Source of the DNA: Ignelater luminosus
Taxonomy: Eukaryota > Arthropoda > Insecta > Coleoptera > Elateridae
Assembly: GCA_011009095.1 (NCBI GenBank)
Contig: VTPC01000419.1
Location: forward strand, 63,592 to 127,591
Direction of reading: 5' to 3'
Length of the DNA: 64,000 nt
The translations under genes and the position numbers were made by a program. The notes below the pieces were generated by a model that saw only the letters and a program-made list of their open reading frames with translations, made no database searches and was not told where the DNA came from. Positions 45,331-56,450 of the stretch are shown in pieces. Numbering within the stretch: position 1 is the stretch's first letter; each line of letters starts with the position of its first letter.

Positions 45331-47718
45331 AGTTCATTTTGACCTTTCTTTTGTTGGCCGTTCAGATCTTTGGTTACTTTGTTTTGAGGCTATTACAGAT
45401 TTTTGGACTCCAGCGTGCTGGGATCTGATTTTGTTTGCCGTTTGTCGATTTTATCTTTCCGATTTTTGTCTTTTGTATTTTGTAGCCTTTACAGCTTTCC
45501 TCTTGCAGTGTTGCTGATTTCTGTATCTTGTCATAGTGGCAGATTTTGGCGGTGTCACCGTATCAAGTTGTTTAGGTGAACATATGACGTTTTGAGACTT
45601 TTAGGTGTCCGTTATTCGGAACTTGTCACCTTTAGATCTATTTTCGATATTTTAGTAACGTATTTCTTTAAGTTGATATTCATCACTTGGGGACTGTTTT
45701 GTCCATTTCCTTTTTTTCTGTAATTTGACTAAAGGTTTCTCCTTCGAGGTATGAATTTGGAGAACCCAAAGGCATCTAGTATGTCTAGAGCTTATATCTC
45801 AATCCTAATTTGATTTTTTTTCATCATCACAACGAGTATTTTATTGTATCAAATCTACTTAGTTGCTCTTGACTTATGCTAGGGTCTAAACATCTCATGA
45901 GTTTTTGGGTTCATGTAGTGACATATCGTTCAGAGTTGCGATTGATGTGTGATTGGCCTTCTGAATTGTGGGAATCCCATGATGCGATGATCTCGTGATT
46001 CGTTGAACGCCCTGTTCAGATGAAGTGCTTGTTGCATGTGAGTTTTTCAGCTTTGATTTGGTATCGTTGCTGAACTACCGACTCTAGTATACTTATGGAT
46101 TTTGTCTTTTGAGTAGGTTGGTTGGGCGCCTTGGTGGGCTATGGTTGTTTCCATCTGTGCTCCCCGGGTTCTTGGCACCCTGTTTTTCTTCCTTTTAGTA
46201 CATTTTGGGCAGGTTGGTGGATAACATCTTCGTGTAGGGTGTTCTTCAAGTGAAGTTATACTTCGTTGTGATTATCGATTGTGACGCTTCTTCTCCTTCT
46301 AGTTAAATCTTTTAACTCTTTTTTAATTCTCACTATCATCCCTCTCTTGATGTACGTTCTCAAGTATCGTTTGGTAGGTTGGTCGGAGATCTTGAGAATG
46401 GCATTGGTTGTATGGTATCGGACGTTCTTAGACACCAACACCACCCATGCGCTTGTAGAAGCCCGTTGTTGGCGAACCCACACGTTTCTTCTTTTATTTC
46501 TCCCTTCCCGTATAGTCCCTGTATTTTCTGTTTCGTTAGGTGAAAAGTTTTGTCTTTTCAGTTTTAGTGGCGTCTGGAAGGGTTGTTTCATCACCTTTCT
46601 TAGGGGATCGACTGTGGGACGGTTAATTCTGCTCTCCTCTCAGATGTTCCCCCCCCCCCCAACTTGCGAAAGGGTTCTTGAGCCTGATCGTTCCTTTGTT
46701 TTTGCGTTTTGAGATTGGTTGTTGGAGGGTGATTCTCTTCGGATGGGTCACGCCTTGTTCTGTGTCGAGTTTGTTGGGGCTAGGCTAACTTTATGCGTTG
46801 TCTTCCCCAGACCTTTTTTTTAATAATTTGCGTTCAGCTTATTATTGCTTTTTAGTGCCGTGTCCCCCGGAAAGGGCTGGCTTCACCAGCACCTTTACCA
46901 ATCTTGTGATTTTAACTTCATGTGGGTTACCATCCCCCCGTCCCTTGATCCCGTGGTGGAGCTAGGGTGTAGGTCCTGGAGGCCGATAACCAGCCCGGTC
47001 TAGCACAAAATTTTTTCTTCTTTCTTTTTTGGGTTTTTACTAGATCGTTACTTTTTGATTTCTTTTTTTTGTATCGTTTTGTTTATTTAAGTATAGGTTT
47101 TTTGCTTTTAGTGTGTTGGCTTCGTTTGGAAGGATCTTTGGTTGTCTTTTGTTTCCGTTTATGTATGTGTTTGTCTTTCTCTTTTGTGTTATCCTTTTGT
47201 TCGGCATTAGTTGGAGTATCCTGACCATAGGGTCGTCTTGTGCTTTAGGCCCCTTACTGTGATCTTCGTGATCGTTTGGGTTTTAGACCCCTTTGGCACA
47301 TAAAAATTAACCCGGTTTAGTACGAAGTTCTTTTGTGCTGGGTCGTTATTGTCCCGCCAATGTCCGTGATGAGTGGTTATCACGACTGTCTTTGTTTCAT
47401 AGCAGGCTTAGTTTAAGCTGTTGTGTATGTTCAGCTTCTGCTGGAGCTTTCGGTGATGGCTTGATCTTTGAGATTTTAGTTTGGTGATTGTTTCGTTTGG
47501 TCCTTCCAAAGGAGCTTTAGTTTTGTGTTTGTTTACCTTTTTGTTTTTTGGCTTTTTATTTGGTTTCTTTAGAGAGAGAAGTTCTTGTTTCGTTCTCGTT
47601 TGTGCTTGCGTTTCGGTCTCCTTTTTATTTTTGCTTTTGTTGAATTTCGTTTGGACTGTGGTTTCGTTTAGTAACATTTTTTTTGGCTTTCTTTGTTTGA
47701 AACTATAGAGTCATTTCC

Positions 47719-47742
47719 GCCTTAGGCTTTCCAGCTTAAGGC
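47719..47742 (+). other. Hairpin upstream of the polypurine tract
   Basis: GCCTTAGGC and GCTTAAGGC pair over nine positions, one of them a G-T wobble, around the six-base loop TTTCCA. It lies about 30 bases before the purine tract of the noncoding LTR element, so it may be an RNA structure in its 3' end. Confidence 0.5.
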
Positions 47743-47779
47743 AGTTTTTCCAAAAGAAACTCCTTTTTGGTAGAGGGGA

Positions 47780-47866
47780 TGTAATGTCATTTTAAAATTT
47801 TGCTTACTCATCCGATTTCTGGCTTATACGGGAATTAGGCCTCTTTTTCGACTTTCTCCCGTTACA
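47780..47866 (+). repeat. 3' LTR of the noncoding LTR element
   Basis: Begins TGTAATGTCATTT directly after the purine tract and ends CTCCCGTTACA, keeping the expected TG...CA termini. It is followed by the AAGT duplication. Confidence 0.92.
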
Positions 47867-47870
47867 AAGT

Positions 47871-48146
47871 AGCGGTAGTTAATGGGATTAAATTAATTAA
47901 ATTGAATAATGTGAGGTTATTTCTTGTTATGGAACATTTTTACCTATTACTCTACAGATTGTGTGGTATTATAGACAAAAATTAAATATTGGGTTGGCAA
48001 GAGAATCAGTAACTCAAAACAATGAAGACGCTATGCACTTGATTAAATACTAAAGCAAAAACTGTAGCTACGTACTCGTATAAATAACGTGGCAGAATAG
48101 ACATCATTATTATTCATAGTTCAGTTATTAAGTATGAATGGAAATA
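47871..48146. other. Short AT-rich spacer between two elements
   Basis: No feature is visible apart from the TA at 48145-48146, the target site of the next element. Confidence 0.5.
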
Positions 48147-48697
48147 TTAGGTAGTCTCATTCAAACAGGACCACACATTTATTTAAATACTTTAAAAACT
48201 ACAAATGATAAACACATGATATTTTAGATTTATGTACTATATTGTCCACCGTTGTCGATCATCTTTTGCCATTTCTCAGCATCATGGAAACACCTTGATA
48301 TAGGCCACGCCCCAAACCATCTTGCAAAACCTCATCAATCCTATTTTTAAGGGCACCAGAGTTGGCATATCGAGTACCACTTAGACCAATCTTCAGATTG
48401 CGAAAACAGTTGAAATCACATGGCTGTAAGTCTGGCGAATACAGTGGCTGGTTCCGTGTTTCGATTTGGTTTTGATCAAGCCGCTCACGCACCACATTGG
48501 CAATGTGTGGACGCGCATTGTCATGTGCTGGGCTTCTTGACGTTGCGTACCGTCATCCAATTTGGAATATCGCGAGCCAGAAAGTTTCGGTACACGTCGC
48601 CGGTCACAGTCTGTCCTTGCTATAGCGCCCTCTACTGTCTTTGTAATATGCGAGCGAACGCGGTCCACCGCGGTCCTGTTTGAATGGGACTACCTAA
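48147..48697 (-). mobile_element. Internally deleted mariner-like element, 551 bp
   Basis: The inverted ends TTAGGTAGTCTCATTCAAACAGGACC and, on the other strand, TTAGGTAGTCCCATTCAAACAGGACC differ at one base. TA flanks both sides (48145-48146, 48698-48699). Inside, the minus strand retains only the last third of a transposase. The segments are GDVYRNFLARDIPNWMT, a decayed second-Asp block (NARPHIANV, out of phase), and NQPLYSPDLQPCDFNCF with the third Asp. The remainder is IDEVLQDGLGRGLYQGV. The N-terminal DNA-binding domain and first Asp are deleted. The ends remain suitable for movement by a full-length relative. Confidence 0.92.
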
Positions 48698-48699
48698 TA

Positions 48700-51600
48700 T
48701 ATGCTATAGCCCGTCAGGACTAAGGCAAACGAAACTAAAGTTAATCAAAGTTTTATGCAATGTAAAAAAATGATTTCCAACATTTCCTTATTCAGATACA
48801 AACTTCCAAAGAAAGGGTAAGTATCAAACCTGTAAAATCGCCAACACATTCGCTTTTATTGATTTATGCTATGAAAAAATTCTGTAATAGATTTATGTAC
48901 ATTAAAACAGTGGAAACGTGTCATGAGTGTTTGTTAGAAAGCGCTTTGAGAAGTGCCCTCTTCCAAGTTAGCGTCTAAAACACTAACTACATGTGAGCAA
49001 AAACTTTTTTTTCTATTTTATTCCTTATATTTAATAGTTTTTCAAAAATCAAGAGCGACCGAAAGGAGTTAGTCTTCTTGTCAGTCCACGATTAGTCATT
49101 TAGGAAATCGTTTCTGTTTAAATTTCTATTTCAGTTAATAATTAGTTTTAGCTCAAATAAATAAATTTGTTAAATCTGTTTATTTCATTTCTTTAAATAG
49201 TTTTACTTTTGGGCAGAATATAAGTGTTCAAGTTTCAATGGTAGTCAACCCAAGAAGCAGACGGCCCGCAACCCGGATCGGTTGATGACTTGATGTGAAA
49301 AGAGCAGCTACAACTGAGTTGAAAAAGTATCGGTGTAAGAACTCCCGTAAATATCAAGAATGATTGAGTAATGAGCAGTAGCGGAAAGACATTTACAGAC
49401 CATAACTAAAAGAACCTGAGCAATGTTGACCGCTTTGACAATGATGATTAAACGCTTTTTTTCTGGTGAATCTGAAACAATGAAAACAGCAGAAACTGAT
49501 TTGGACATGAGGTGTGTTTGCAGAAAGCGTTTTGTGTAGTAGCGAATTGAAGTTGTAAAGTCTATCAAAAGGATTTTGGAGTATATTCAATAAGATCTTC
49601 CGGTTCAGGAGTAAAATGGGCGGCATTGCATAGAATATTGCCGGTAAAAATTTGATTTTAGATTTAATATTTTGATTCAGCAAACTATCAGAAGTTGTTA
49701 GTATATAAATAGGATCCAAACGAAGCATCTACCTGCAGATTGTGTTTCTTCTGGCAAAATTTTAGAACGCTTTTGTAAGTATAAGTCCATGTCTGGCAAT
49801 CTGAATACCTCTGCGAATCAGAAAATGAATAGCGACTCAGTACTGAATAAGGTCTAGACATCTGTTGAGCTCTGCATTCCAATGGAGGGTGCCTAGGTTT
49901 TGAAATGAATTCATCTTTTATCTGGTTTCTTATTTGCTTTATAAAATCAGATCCAAAACAGCACCTTTTTCTACACCCTAGCATTCCTTTAGCTGAGAAA
50001 CGGATGCTTCCTGTAGATTAATGACGGCTACAGTATTGCAAAAATCCTTAAAATCAGTTTTCATTATTTGGAAATCTGCTTGGAAAAAATAAAGAAGTTT
50101 TCAAATGTTCATTCCATCATAATTCTATTTTATACCTGCATTATGTACAAACCGTAAGACAGCAAGGAAGAAATATCCGACGGTTCCTCTTAGATTTGAA
50201 GTGTAGGGGAGCCATGGCAACTACCCTTCAGAACAAAACATATATTATGTGCATGGTCCATGTAGTGACAATCATTTTTTTGGCAAAATCAGAAACGGAG
50301 ACATCACCTAGTACCTGGTAATTTGCTTTTTTTATGTATGCTCATTTTGAGGACCTGAACTGATCCATCGTTTAACGCTGCGTAGCATGCGTCCGTTTGC
50401 TATATACTGTTTACCTAAACTTCTAAACAATGTCTGTGACTAAATTTCGAATGACAGTTTGTTTTGCTGTACTATTGTAACAAAATTTTAAGAACATCTT
50501 AGGCGTAACAAATTTTAAAATTGTATTTTTCGTCTTTATGTATATTTTGAATTTTGTTAAACTTGCTATATATAAGCACCTGCTTAAAAAATAAGCAACC
50601 GCCTCTAGATGTAAAGATAAAAAGACTAAATATTATTACGAAAATCCGTTTTATACATTCTACAAACAATGTTTCTTATGATTAATTTAGTATTTATCCT
50701 GAAAACGCAAAAGGCTGGAGTTTAAACGCGTGTAGGTGTTCTGAATATTTCAGATTGTTTACCTAAGCTCACAAATTGAATTTTTTAAATTTTATGTTAT
50801 TAGTTCTCGAGATCTACTGACCAACTAATGAAATCCATTAAACCTGTTCGCATCCTATAATCATAGCCCGAAGGTATAATGTATTGACTCATACGTTTTG
50901 TGTTTTCATTTCATATGTATCTCTACTGAGTGTCTTGCATATAAATAAATATTTGAACAAATATTCTGTTAGTTTATCGAGAGAGATCCTCGAGGAAGCT
51001 TCTTTAAGTTTGCAATATTACTTAATAGTGCTAATGGTTTGTTTAATTTTTAATTGTTTGGATTTAGCACGCAAAATAAAATAAAAGAGAAAATAACATA
51101 CATCTATTACTTACTTGTTAAGGTTGCAAGATCCGGAGTAATAATGCGCTTTCGCGTTTTCTCTGGAAATCATTCGCACATCCGTTTATATCTTATATGT
51201 TGATCCAATTTCTCTGCCTTTTAATTCTTGTACTACATTTCATTTAGTACATTTCCTATTTAGAATCAATAAAAATACCAGCCACACCCCATTATTAAAT
51301 TTTCCATGCAAGTAAACCATTTTTTTCTAGATAATTTATAATGTTTTAGAAAATATCTTGATGAAAATTAATTATTTACTTTAAGCATCTTAACTCTAAT
51401 AAAGTATTAGGTAAGTAAGAAAATAAATAAATTATTTCTAAGTTTTGGTTAATTATAATTTGACATTTTTATTTCATATGTATGAAGAGGAACTTGTTTT
51501 CTTGCCTAGGGTCAATTTAAACATGTGACACAGCGCACTATAAGAATCCCAGCAGTGAATTTAAAATTCTAAATATAGACGTAGTAAATACAACGATATA

Positions 51601-53387
51601 AAAATACTTTTTAAGAAAAAAGAAATTGAAATATAAGTATTACATAAAGCCTTACATTGCTAGTTAAATTAAGGATTAAGGTAACTTATTTACATTAATG
51701 CTGATATAAAATCTACATAACCTACACAAAGAGAAACAAACATGAACTAGTTAGCTCTTTAAATTAAAAAAAAATCTTTCCATTTTTTTATTTTTCTTTT
51801 TCTAAAATCTGCTCAAAAGATTATTTACAAGTCTTAGTCTACCGCTATTTTCTGATATTCTAAATCGAACTCGCAACATTTGCAGTACTACAGTACAATA
51901 ACTATTTTTATTTCCTTTATCAAATTATCGAATAGCATCTGTAAAATAGGAAACGGGTTAAAACATTAATTAGGTTTTAACTTCTAGAGTAACATAATTA
52001 GACATTGCAACAGAAATCGTAAAAATTTAAAATGAATGAAAGTTCAAGGCTAATTTTGCTTGAAAGTAGGGCCATCGGTATATAAACTCGTCTAGATGGA
52101 GAACAACTCATTTGCAAATTCGACTTCAACCAAGCTGAACTTTATAATTGCAGCAAGACAAGCAAGGAAAAATTTACAACTACGTCTTGAAGTACAACAA
52201 AATCTTGATAAAATTATAACGACATGAGATGTGTTGTACAGAAATAATAAAATTTTCGTGCTGATAACTCCATGGAAGTAAAATAAATCATCGGTTTGAT
52301 CTTCAACTTGGTTATTCGTAGTTTTTGTGATAGTCTTCCAACTTCTGCTATTTAATGCTCGATTAGTTCGCTTATCGTTACAAAGCTGCACAAAATAGTC
52401 AATTGAGAATTTTACAAAAAATTAATATTCTTTCTCATCCTGCCTTTTTTATTTAAAAACGCCATACATTTCTTTCTGTTGTTTTTATTCTCATATGTTA
52501 TTATGTTCTCCCAAGTGTAGAGTTTTAAAGAAATGCTGTCATATGCAATCAGTTAAGGTATTTGTTTGGATTTTATTACTTAACGAGCACAATATTTAAC
52601 TTAAAAAGGTTGTTGCTCTCTGTACGCTAGCAAAACCATTAAAGAAACAACTACAGATTTATCTGATCTGGGAATCGTTGCTTAGTAATCCCGTTGAAAA
52701 ATCTCATACAATTTTGAGCCAGTTGAAGTATGCCTTCTTCCCGTTTATAACCATTTACTTCAGTTAGACTAGAACCAATCCAAATTAAAATCACTCATAA
52801 AGCCAGACACATGGATTAGGATTAACTGGGAGTGGCAAGGTTCCAGTTACATAAGGTAATACCTACGTATACATTATCTTCGCTACTGTAACAGCTATTA
52901 ATTAATTTTTTTCGACTACCGATTTTTTTTGAACCAAAGAGGTATGAACAAACTAAGATGAGAAAGAACTTTCCGTCCTTGCTATACATGGTTTTGTTTG
53001 CTATAAAGGCATGCATTCTGAGATTCATGACAGTACGTTTCTTTTTAATATCATCCTTCTGCAGAACTAAATATCAGCTAGCTTGCGAAGACTCTCTGCA
53101 AAAAAGACAACCCCGCCTACACTTCTGTTTAAATCAATTTCGAATCAGGAAATACATGTCTACAGGGTGTTTTAAATTCGAGCTTAAGCATAAGGATCTT
53201 GCTTATTATAAGAGTGTTTATACTGATTAATAATCTAAAAACTAATTTTAGCTAAATTTCTTTGTTCTTGACTTAAGTCCAAAAAAAGACAAAATGGCAG
53301 TTTTTTGTTGGGAATTCTAAAACTCTTTTTGCGTAATATTTGTTTCAACTATGCTACGTACACAATATCATGTAGTATAAGTAGAAT
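48700..53387. other. Long stretch without recognised genes
   Basis: About 4.7 kb. Overlapping minus-strand frames at 49308-49984 (up to 111 codons, Ser/Phe/Cys-rich) and 52092-52391 have no domain I can name. No RNA gene was identified. The stretch becomes ordinary AT-rich DNA again until the telomere-like array. Confidence 0.45.
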
Positions 53388-53602
53388 AACCTTTAACCCA
53401 ACCTCTAATCTAACCTTTAACCTAATATCTAACTTAACCTCTAACCTAACCTCTAACCCAACCTCTAATCTAACCTCTAACCTAATCTCCAACCTAACCT
53501 CTAACCCAACCTCTAACCTAACCTCTAACCTAACTTCTAACTGAACTGCTAACCTAACCTCTAACTCAACTTCTAACCTAACCTTTAACCTAACATCTAA
53601 CA
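53388..53602. repeat. 12-bp minisatellite TCTAACCTAACC, telomere-like
   Basis: About 18 degenerate units of TCTAACCTAACC. The complementary strand reads GGTTAGGTTAGA, containing the arthropod telomeric unit TTAGG. Because 12 is divisible by three, both strands stay open as repeats of the types TSNL and LEVR, which are not genes. Confidence 0.9.
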
Positions 53603-53693
53603 AGCTCTCTCGCTGATGACTGGTTATAACTAGCTCAATATTATGTTACTGCATGATATTGTGGACTAAGCATAATCGAAACCCTAATTTTAC

Positions 53694-53869
53694 GTGTATG
53701 CCGGCAAATATCCGTACCGGGAGAAATCTACGTCGGGAGATGTACTTGCCGGAAGAGATTTGTGCCGGGATACTTCCGTGCCGGAAGATATCCGTGCCGG
53801 GAGAAGTCCATGCCGGGAAATGTCCACGCTGGAGAAAGGCCGCCGAGAGACGTACGTGACGGAAGAAAT
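53694..53869. repeat. 16-bp minisatellite, consensus ATCCGTGCCGGGAGAA
   Basis: Eleven units in perfect 16-base register, with substitutions but essentially no indels. It is GC-rich in an AT-rich setting. Read on the minus strand it forms the end of the ORF at 54552-53728, where three units encode one 16-residue repeat. Confidence 0.9.
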
Positions 53870-54552
53870 CCGCCGGCGGCTGTCCGGTTCTTTCTGTAAA
53901 CGAGAGCTTTATAGAGTAGGATGTCCATCAACTTGGGGGTCAGATTGTCGACTCGTCTCGTGCGAGAGGAAGACGAGAGTTTCTGTTTCCTTTTATGTCT
54001 CCAATGCTGAAGTAGGTATGGGATTCTGAAGATCTCGATGATGTATCTGCTTACGTATAGATTTCTCATGCTTTCATGCATGAGATAAATTCCTGCTCGG
54101 TGGTAAACTTCCTTGACAGGGTGGAAGTTGTCCAGGCTGAGATTGTCCTGCAGATGACCCTTTTTTTCTGTAGGAGATGAAGTTAGTCTGAGACAGGTTT
54201 TGTAGGTGCGTACCATCTTCTGCAAATGAGTTTGTGATGAAAGTAGTGCCAAGGTATTTGTATTTATATAGCTGTTGCAATGTAGCTGTAACAACGAAAT
54301 AGTATAAAGTTGATTCTTTGAAAATTTTGTGTGATTTTCCACTATCGAAACTAAGTCTTCAGTCGTTCGATTTTGAAAACCAGTATTTTGGTTCCCTTGG
54401 CTGAACTTTAAGGTGTAATCTGGGTGGGAGATGGAGGTGCGATAAAAATATAACAGAAAATCTTGAACTTTGCGGACTTTACTAATCTGATTTAAAAAAA
54501 ATTTATGTTGTTGATACACATGTTCCTGATGTATGTTAACATTTGCAGCCAT
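53728..54552 (-). CDS. Hypothetical 274-residue ORF ending in a minisatellite-encoded repeat
   Basis: This is the longest ATG-started frame in the window not explained by a transposon. It begins MAANVNIHQEHVYQQHKFF and stays open for 825 bases on the minus strand. The first 210 residues are a Gln/Asn/Leu/Ser-rich, basic sequence with no signal peptide or membrane segment. They end in a charged block, HWRHKRKQKLSSSSRTRR. Residues from about 228 onward come from the 16-bp minisatellite and repeat every 16 residues (FLPSR, TFPGM, YLPAR, NLFRQ phases). I recognise no domain. No TATA box or splice site was convincing. It may be a young gene, an exon or a chance frame inside an unknown repeat. Confidence 0.3.
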   Translation of the reverse strand: MAANVNIHQEHVYQQHKFFLNQISKVRKVQDFLLYFYRTSISHPDYTLKFSQGNQNTGFQNRTTEDLVSIVENHTKFSKNQLYTISLLQLHCNSYINTNTLALLSSQTHLQKMVRTYKTCLRLTSSPTEKKGHLQDNLSLDNFHPVKEVYHRAGIYLMHESMRNLYVSRYIIEIFRIPYLLQHWRHKRKQKLSSSSRTRRVDNLTPKLMDILLYKALVYRKNRTAAGGFLPSRTSLGGLSPAWTFPGMDFSRHGYLPARKYPGTNLFRQVHLPT

Positions 54553-54632
54553 TTTTAATGTTTAGTTTATTTTTGACAGTCGAGAAAGTTAGACGTGTTT
54601 TAGTGTACTTGGCAATTTTTTACTCTTAAAAA

Positions 54633-55458
54633 CGATGGATAAAAAATTTGTATAAAATTTTGCTTGAAAAATAAAATATAATGTAGCACCGCATTCAAAA
54701 TATTGACTGTGGCTTTTGGTGACTCCACTATGAGTAAAACAAGAGTTTATAAGTAGTACAAACGTTTCAAAGATGGCCGTGAAGACGTTGAAGATGACGC
54801 CCTAGCACATCAACAACCAACGACAACGTGGAACAAGTAAAGAAAACGATTCTTGAAAATCGCCGGATCACAATTAGAGAGGTTGTTGATGATGTTGGCC
54901 TTTCATTTGCTTCATACCAAGCAATTTTTTCAAATGTTTTGGGCATAAAACGTGTGTCAGCAAAGTGTGTTCCAAACTGGTTGAATTTTGAATAAAAACA
55001 ACGTTTTGTAGACATTGCTCAGGAGTTGCTAAATGAAGTTGGCAATAATCCAGAACTACTTAAAACAGTCATAACAGGTGACGAAACATGGGTATACGGA
55101 TATGACGTCAAAACCAAAGCCCAATCGTCCCAATGGAAGCTGCCTGAAGAGCCATGACCAAAACAAATTGCATCATGATAATGCTCCCGCTCACACCTTA
55201 CTGTTTGTCCGTAATTTTTTGGTAAAAAACAAAACGTTATGTTGCCTTAGCTACTGTGACTTCTTTCTATTCCCAAGGCTGAAGAGAACCATGAAATCAC
55301 GATGTTTTGCCACCATTGATGAGATAAAAACAGAATCGCTGAAGGAGCTAAACGCCAGACCGAAAAGTGAGTTCCAAAAGTGCTTCCAAGCTTGAACAAA
55401 GTGCTGACACAAGTGTATTATATCTGAGGGAGATTACTTTGAAGGGGATAAAATTGAT
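54633..55458 (+). pseudogene. mariner transposase remnant with internal deletion
   Basis: Plus-strand landmarks in shifting frames are CIKFCLKNKI and FKILTVAFGDSTMSKTRVYK, then RFKDGREDVEDDA, with a stop replacing a conserved Trp. REVVDDVGLSFASYQAIFSNVLG, SAKCVPN and VITGDETWVYGYDV follow, the last holding the first catalytic Asp. After EEP the sequence jumps to HHDNAPAHTLL, so about 70 codons between the first and second Asp are missing. The third-Asp block is also damaged (CDFFLFPRLKRT remains but the YSPDLAP part is altered). The end GDYFEGDKIDVD is typical. It belongs to a different mariner lineage from the copy at 39.1 kb. Terminal repeats were not found. Confidence 0.88.
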
Positions 55459-55544
55459 GTTGATTAATAAATAAAGATTCTTTAAGAAAAACAAAAATTC
55501 CTGTTATTTTTTGATCAAACCTAATCACATCAAAAGGTGAATAA

Positions 55545-56450
55545 AGTGGATGAAAGAATGGACGCTTAGAGATAACCGCGTCGGCCTGCGGGGTGTTCAT
55601 TTTGGACAGAACCCGATGTACTCGCACGCGATGTTGGCAGGCAAAAACCAACTGCTAATCGGGTATCTCGGCAGCACAGAGCTTATAAAGAAGCTCCTCC
55701 TGTCAGATCTCGGCGAAGGCCTGCTTAATGACCAGAAACATGGGCGTAACGTAGCGCTAAAAGTTGAAAATCCTACCGTGAAGTTGGAAATAATTAGGGA
55801 CTGTGGTGGTTTTACCGGAACTCAATCCCGTTTGATGGTCGAAGAAAAGACTTTGAATGTTCAAAAATGTTTGCAATATATTTGTCAGTAGCCTTTGAAA
55901 AATTGTACCTATGACGTTTAGGAGGGTGACTGGTTTGTATAATGCTGGATCCTCCTCGAGGATGTGACTTATGATGGGAAGCTTTCTGACCCATCAGGAT
56001 CCCGAGTTTGTGCTATCATTTTGAAGAAGTGGCTCCCGGAACGGAGTCGTGTGCATGGTGTTGAGTCGATACTACTATGTTTTCACAATTTGAAAGTGGG
56101 CGCGGACAAGCTTTCTGTCGCTGAAACATTTGACTGCCTCTTGGATGGAGGTGGTGATTTGGTGAACGGTGGTTTATATGTCTTTTACACTGCCGAGAGG
56201 TAGCTTTTGAGAAAAATTATTTTCGAGCTTTTCGGCGAACGTTGTTCTAATCCCTGATAGGTAGACGAGTATTCTGAAAAATTGGGATGTGAGGTAGGGT
56301 GAAGTTGGTGACCGAAAGCGATAAGGGCGAAAATAAAAGGTAGGGTCTAGAAGTATGTGATTTGACGATCGGTGATGACGAAATGATCTATGATGGAGCT
56401 GTCCAGGTGAGTTTTTCTGGATATCTGAAATAGTGGCGGAAGAAGAAACT
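55545..56450 (-). pseudogene. Jockey-type LINE reverse transcriptase remnant
   Basis: On the minus strand, RT blocks can be followed through frameshifts. IQEAVKCFSDRK is at about 56150 and EEDPALYKPVTLLNVIGTIFQRLL at about 55960-55890, the position of the NYRPISLL motif. RPSNGIEFR is at about 55830, where QFGFR is expected. FLVIKQAFAE at about 55730 stands for motif A. It is followed by ELLYKLCAAEIPD, then RVHRVLSKMNTPQADAV. The GVPQG and FADD motifs are absent because the copy ends near 55.5 kb, where the mariner remnant begins. Its GC content is higher than that of the flanks. The plus-strand frames at 55550-56203 are shadows. Confidence 0.65.

Larger units (their letters stand above)
44843..47866 (+). 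mobile_element. Non-autonomous LTR retrotransposon (LARD/TRIM-like), 3.0 kb
   Basis: It has 87-bp direct LTRs, TSD AAGT on both sides (44839-44842 and 47867-47870), a primer-binding site TGGCGCCC at 44936, and a polypurine tract AGAGGGGA ending right at the 3' LTR (47779). These fix the orientation as plus. The internal 2.85 kb has no gag, protease, RT or integrase motif in any frame; it is T/G-rich on the plus strand and visibly richer in GC than its flanks. It contains a duplicated LTR-plus-PBS leader, a 16-bp GCCGAT repeat array and a C10-12 run. Such an element would have to be moved by proteins supplied by another LTR element. Confidence 0.88.

Noticed and set aside
46281..46712. 143-codon plus-strand frame inside the noncoding LTR element, rich in Leu/Phe/Val
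   Set aside because: The hydrophobic composition follows from T-rich DNA, and the opposite strand gives an equally open Lys/Arg-rich frame. No domain, no gag or pol motif.
47040..47677. Minus-strand Lys/Asn-rich frames as a possible antisense gene of the LTR element
   Set aside because: Orientation by PBS and PPT is plus, and the frames look like the complement of T-rich sequence rather than a protein family.
49308..49984. Cluster of overlapping minus-strand frames as a gene
   Set aside because: Frames are short and mutually inconsistent, with no domain or plausible splice chain.
53305..53603. Overlapping frames on both strands (repeats of TSNL and LEVR types)
   Set aside because: They result from a 12-bp tandem repeat without stop codons; 12 is a multiple of three, so every frame stays open.
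55550..56203. Plus-strand frames that look coding and GC-rich
   Set aside because: The minus strand carries recognisable Jockey RT blocks over the same stretch, so these are shadows.
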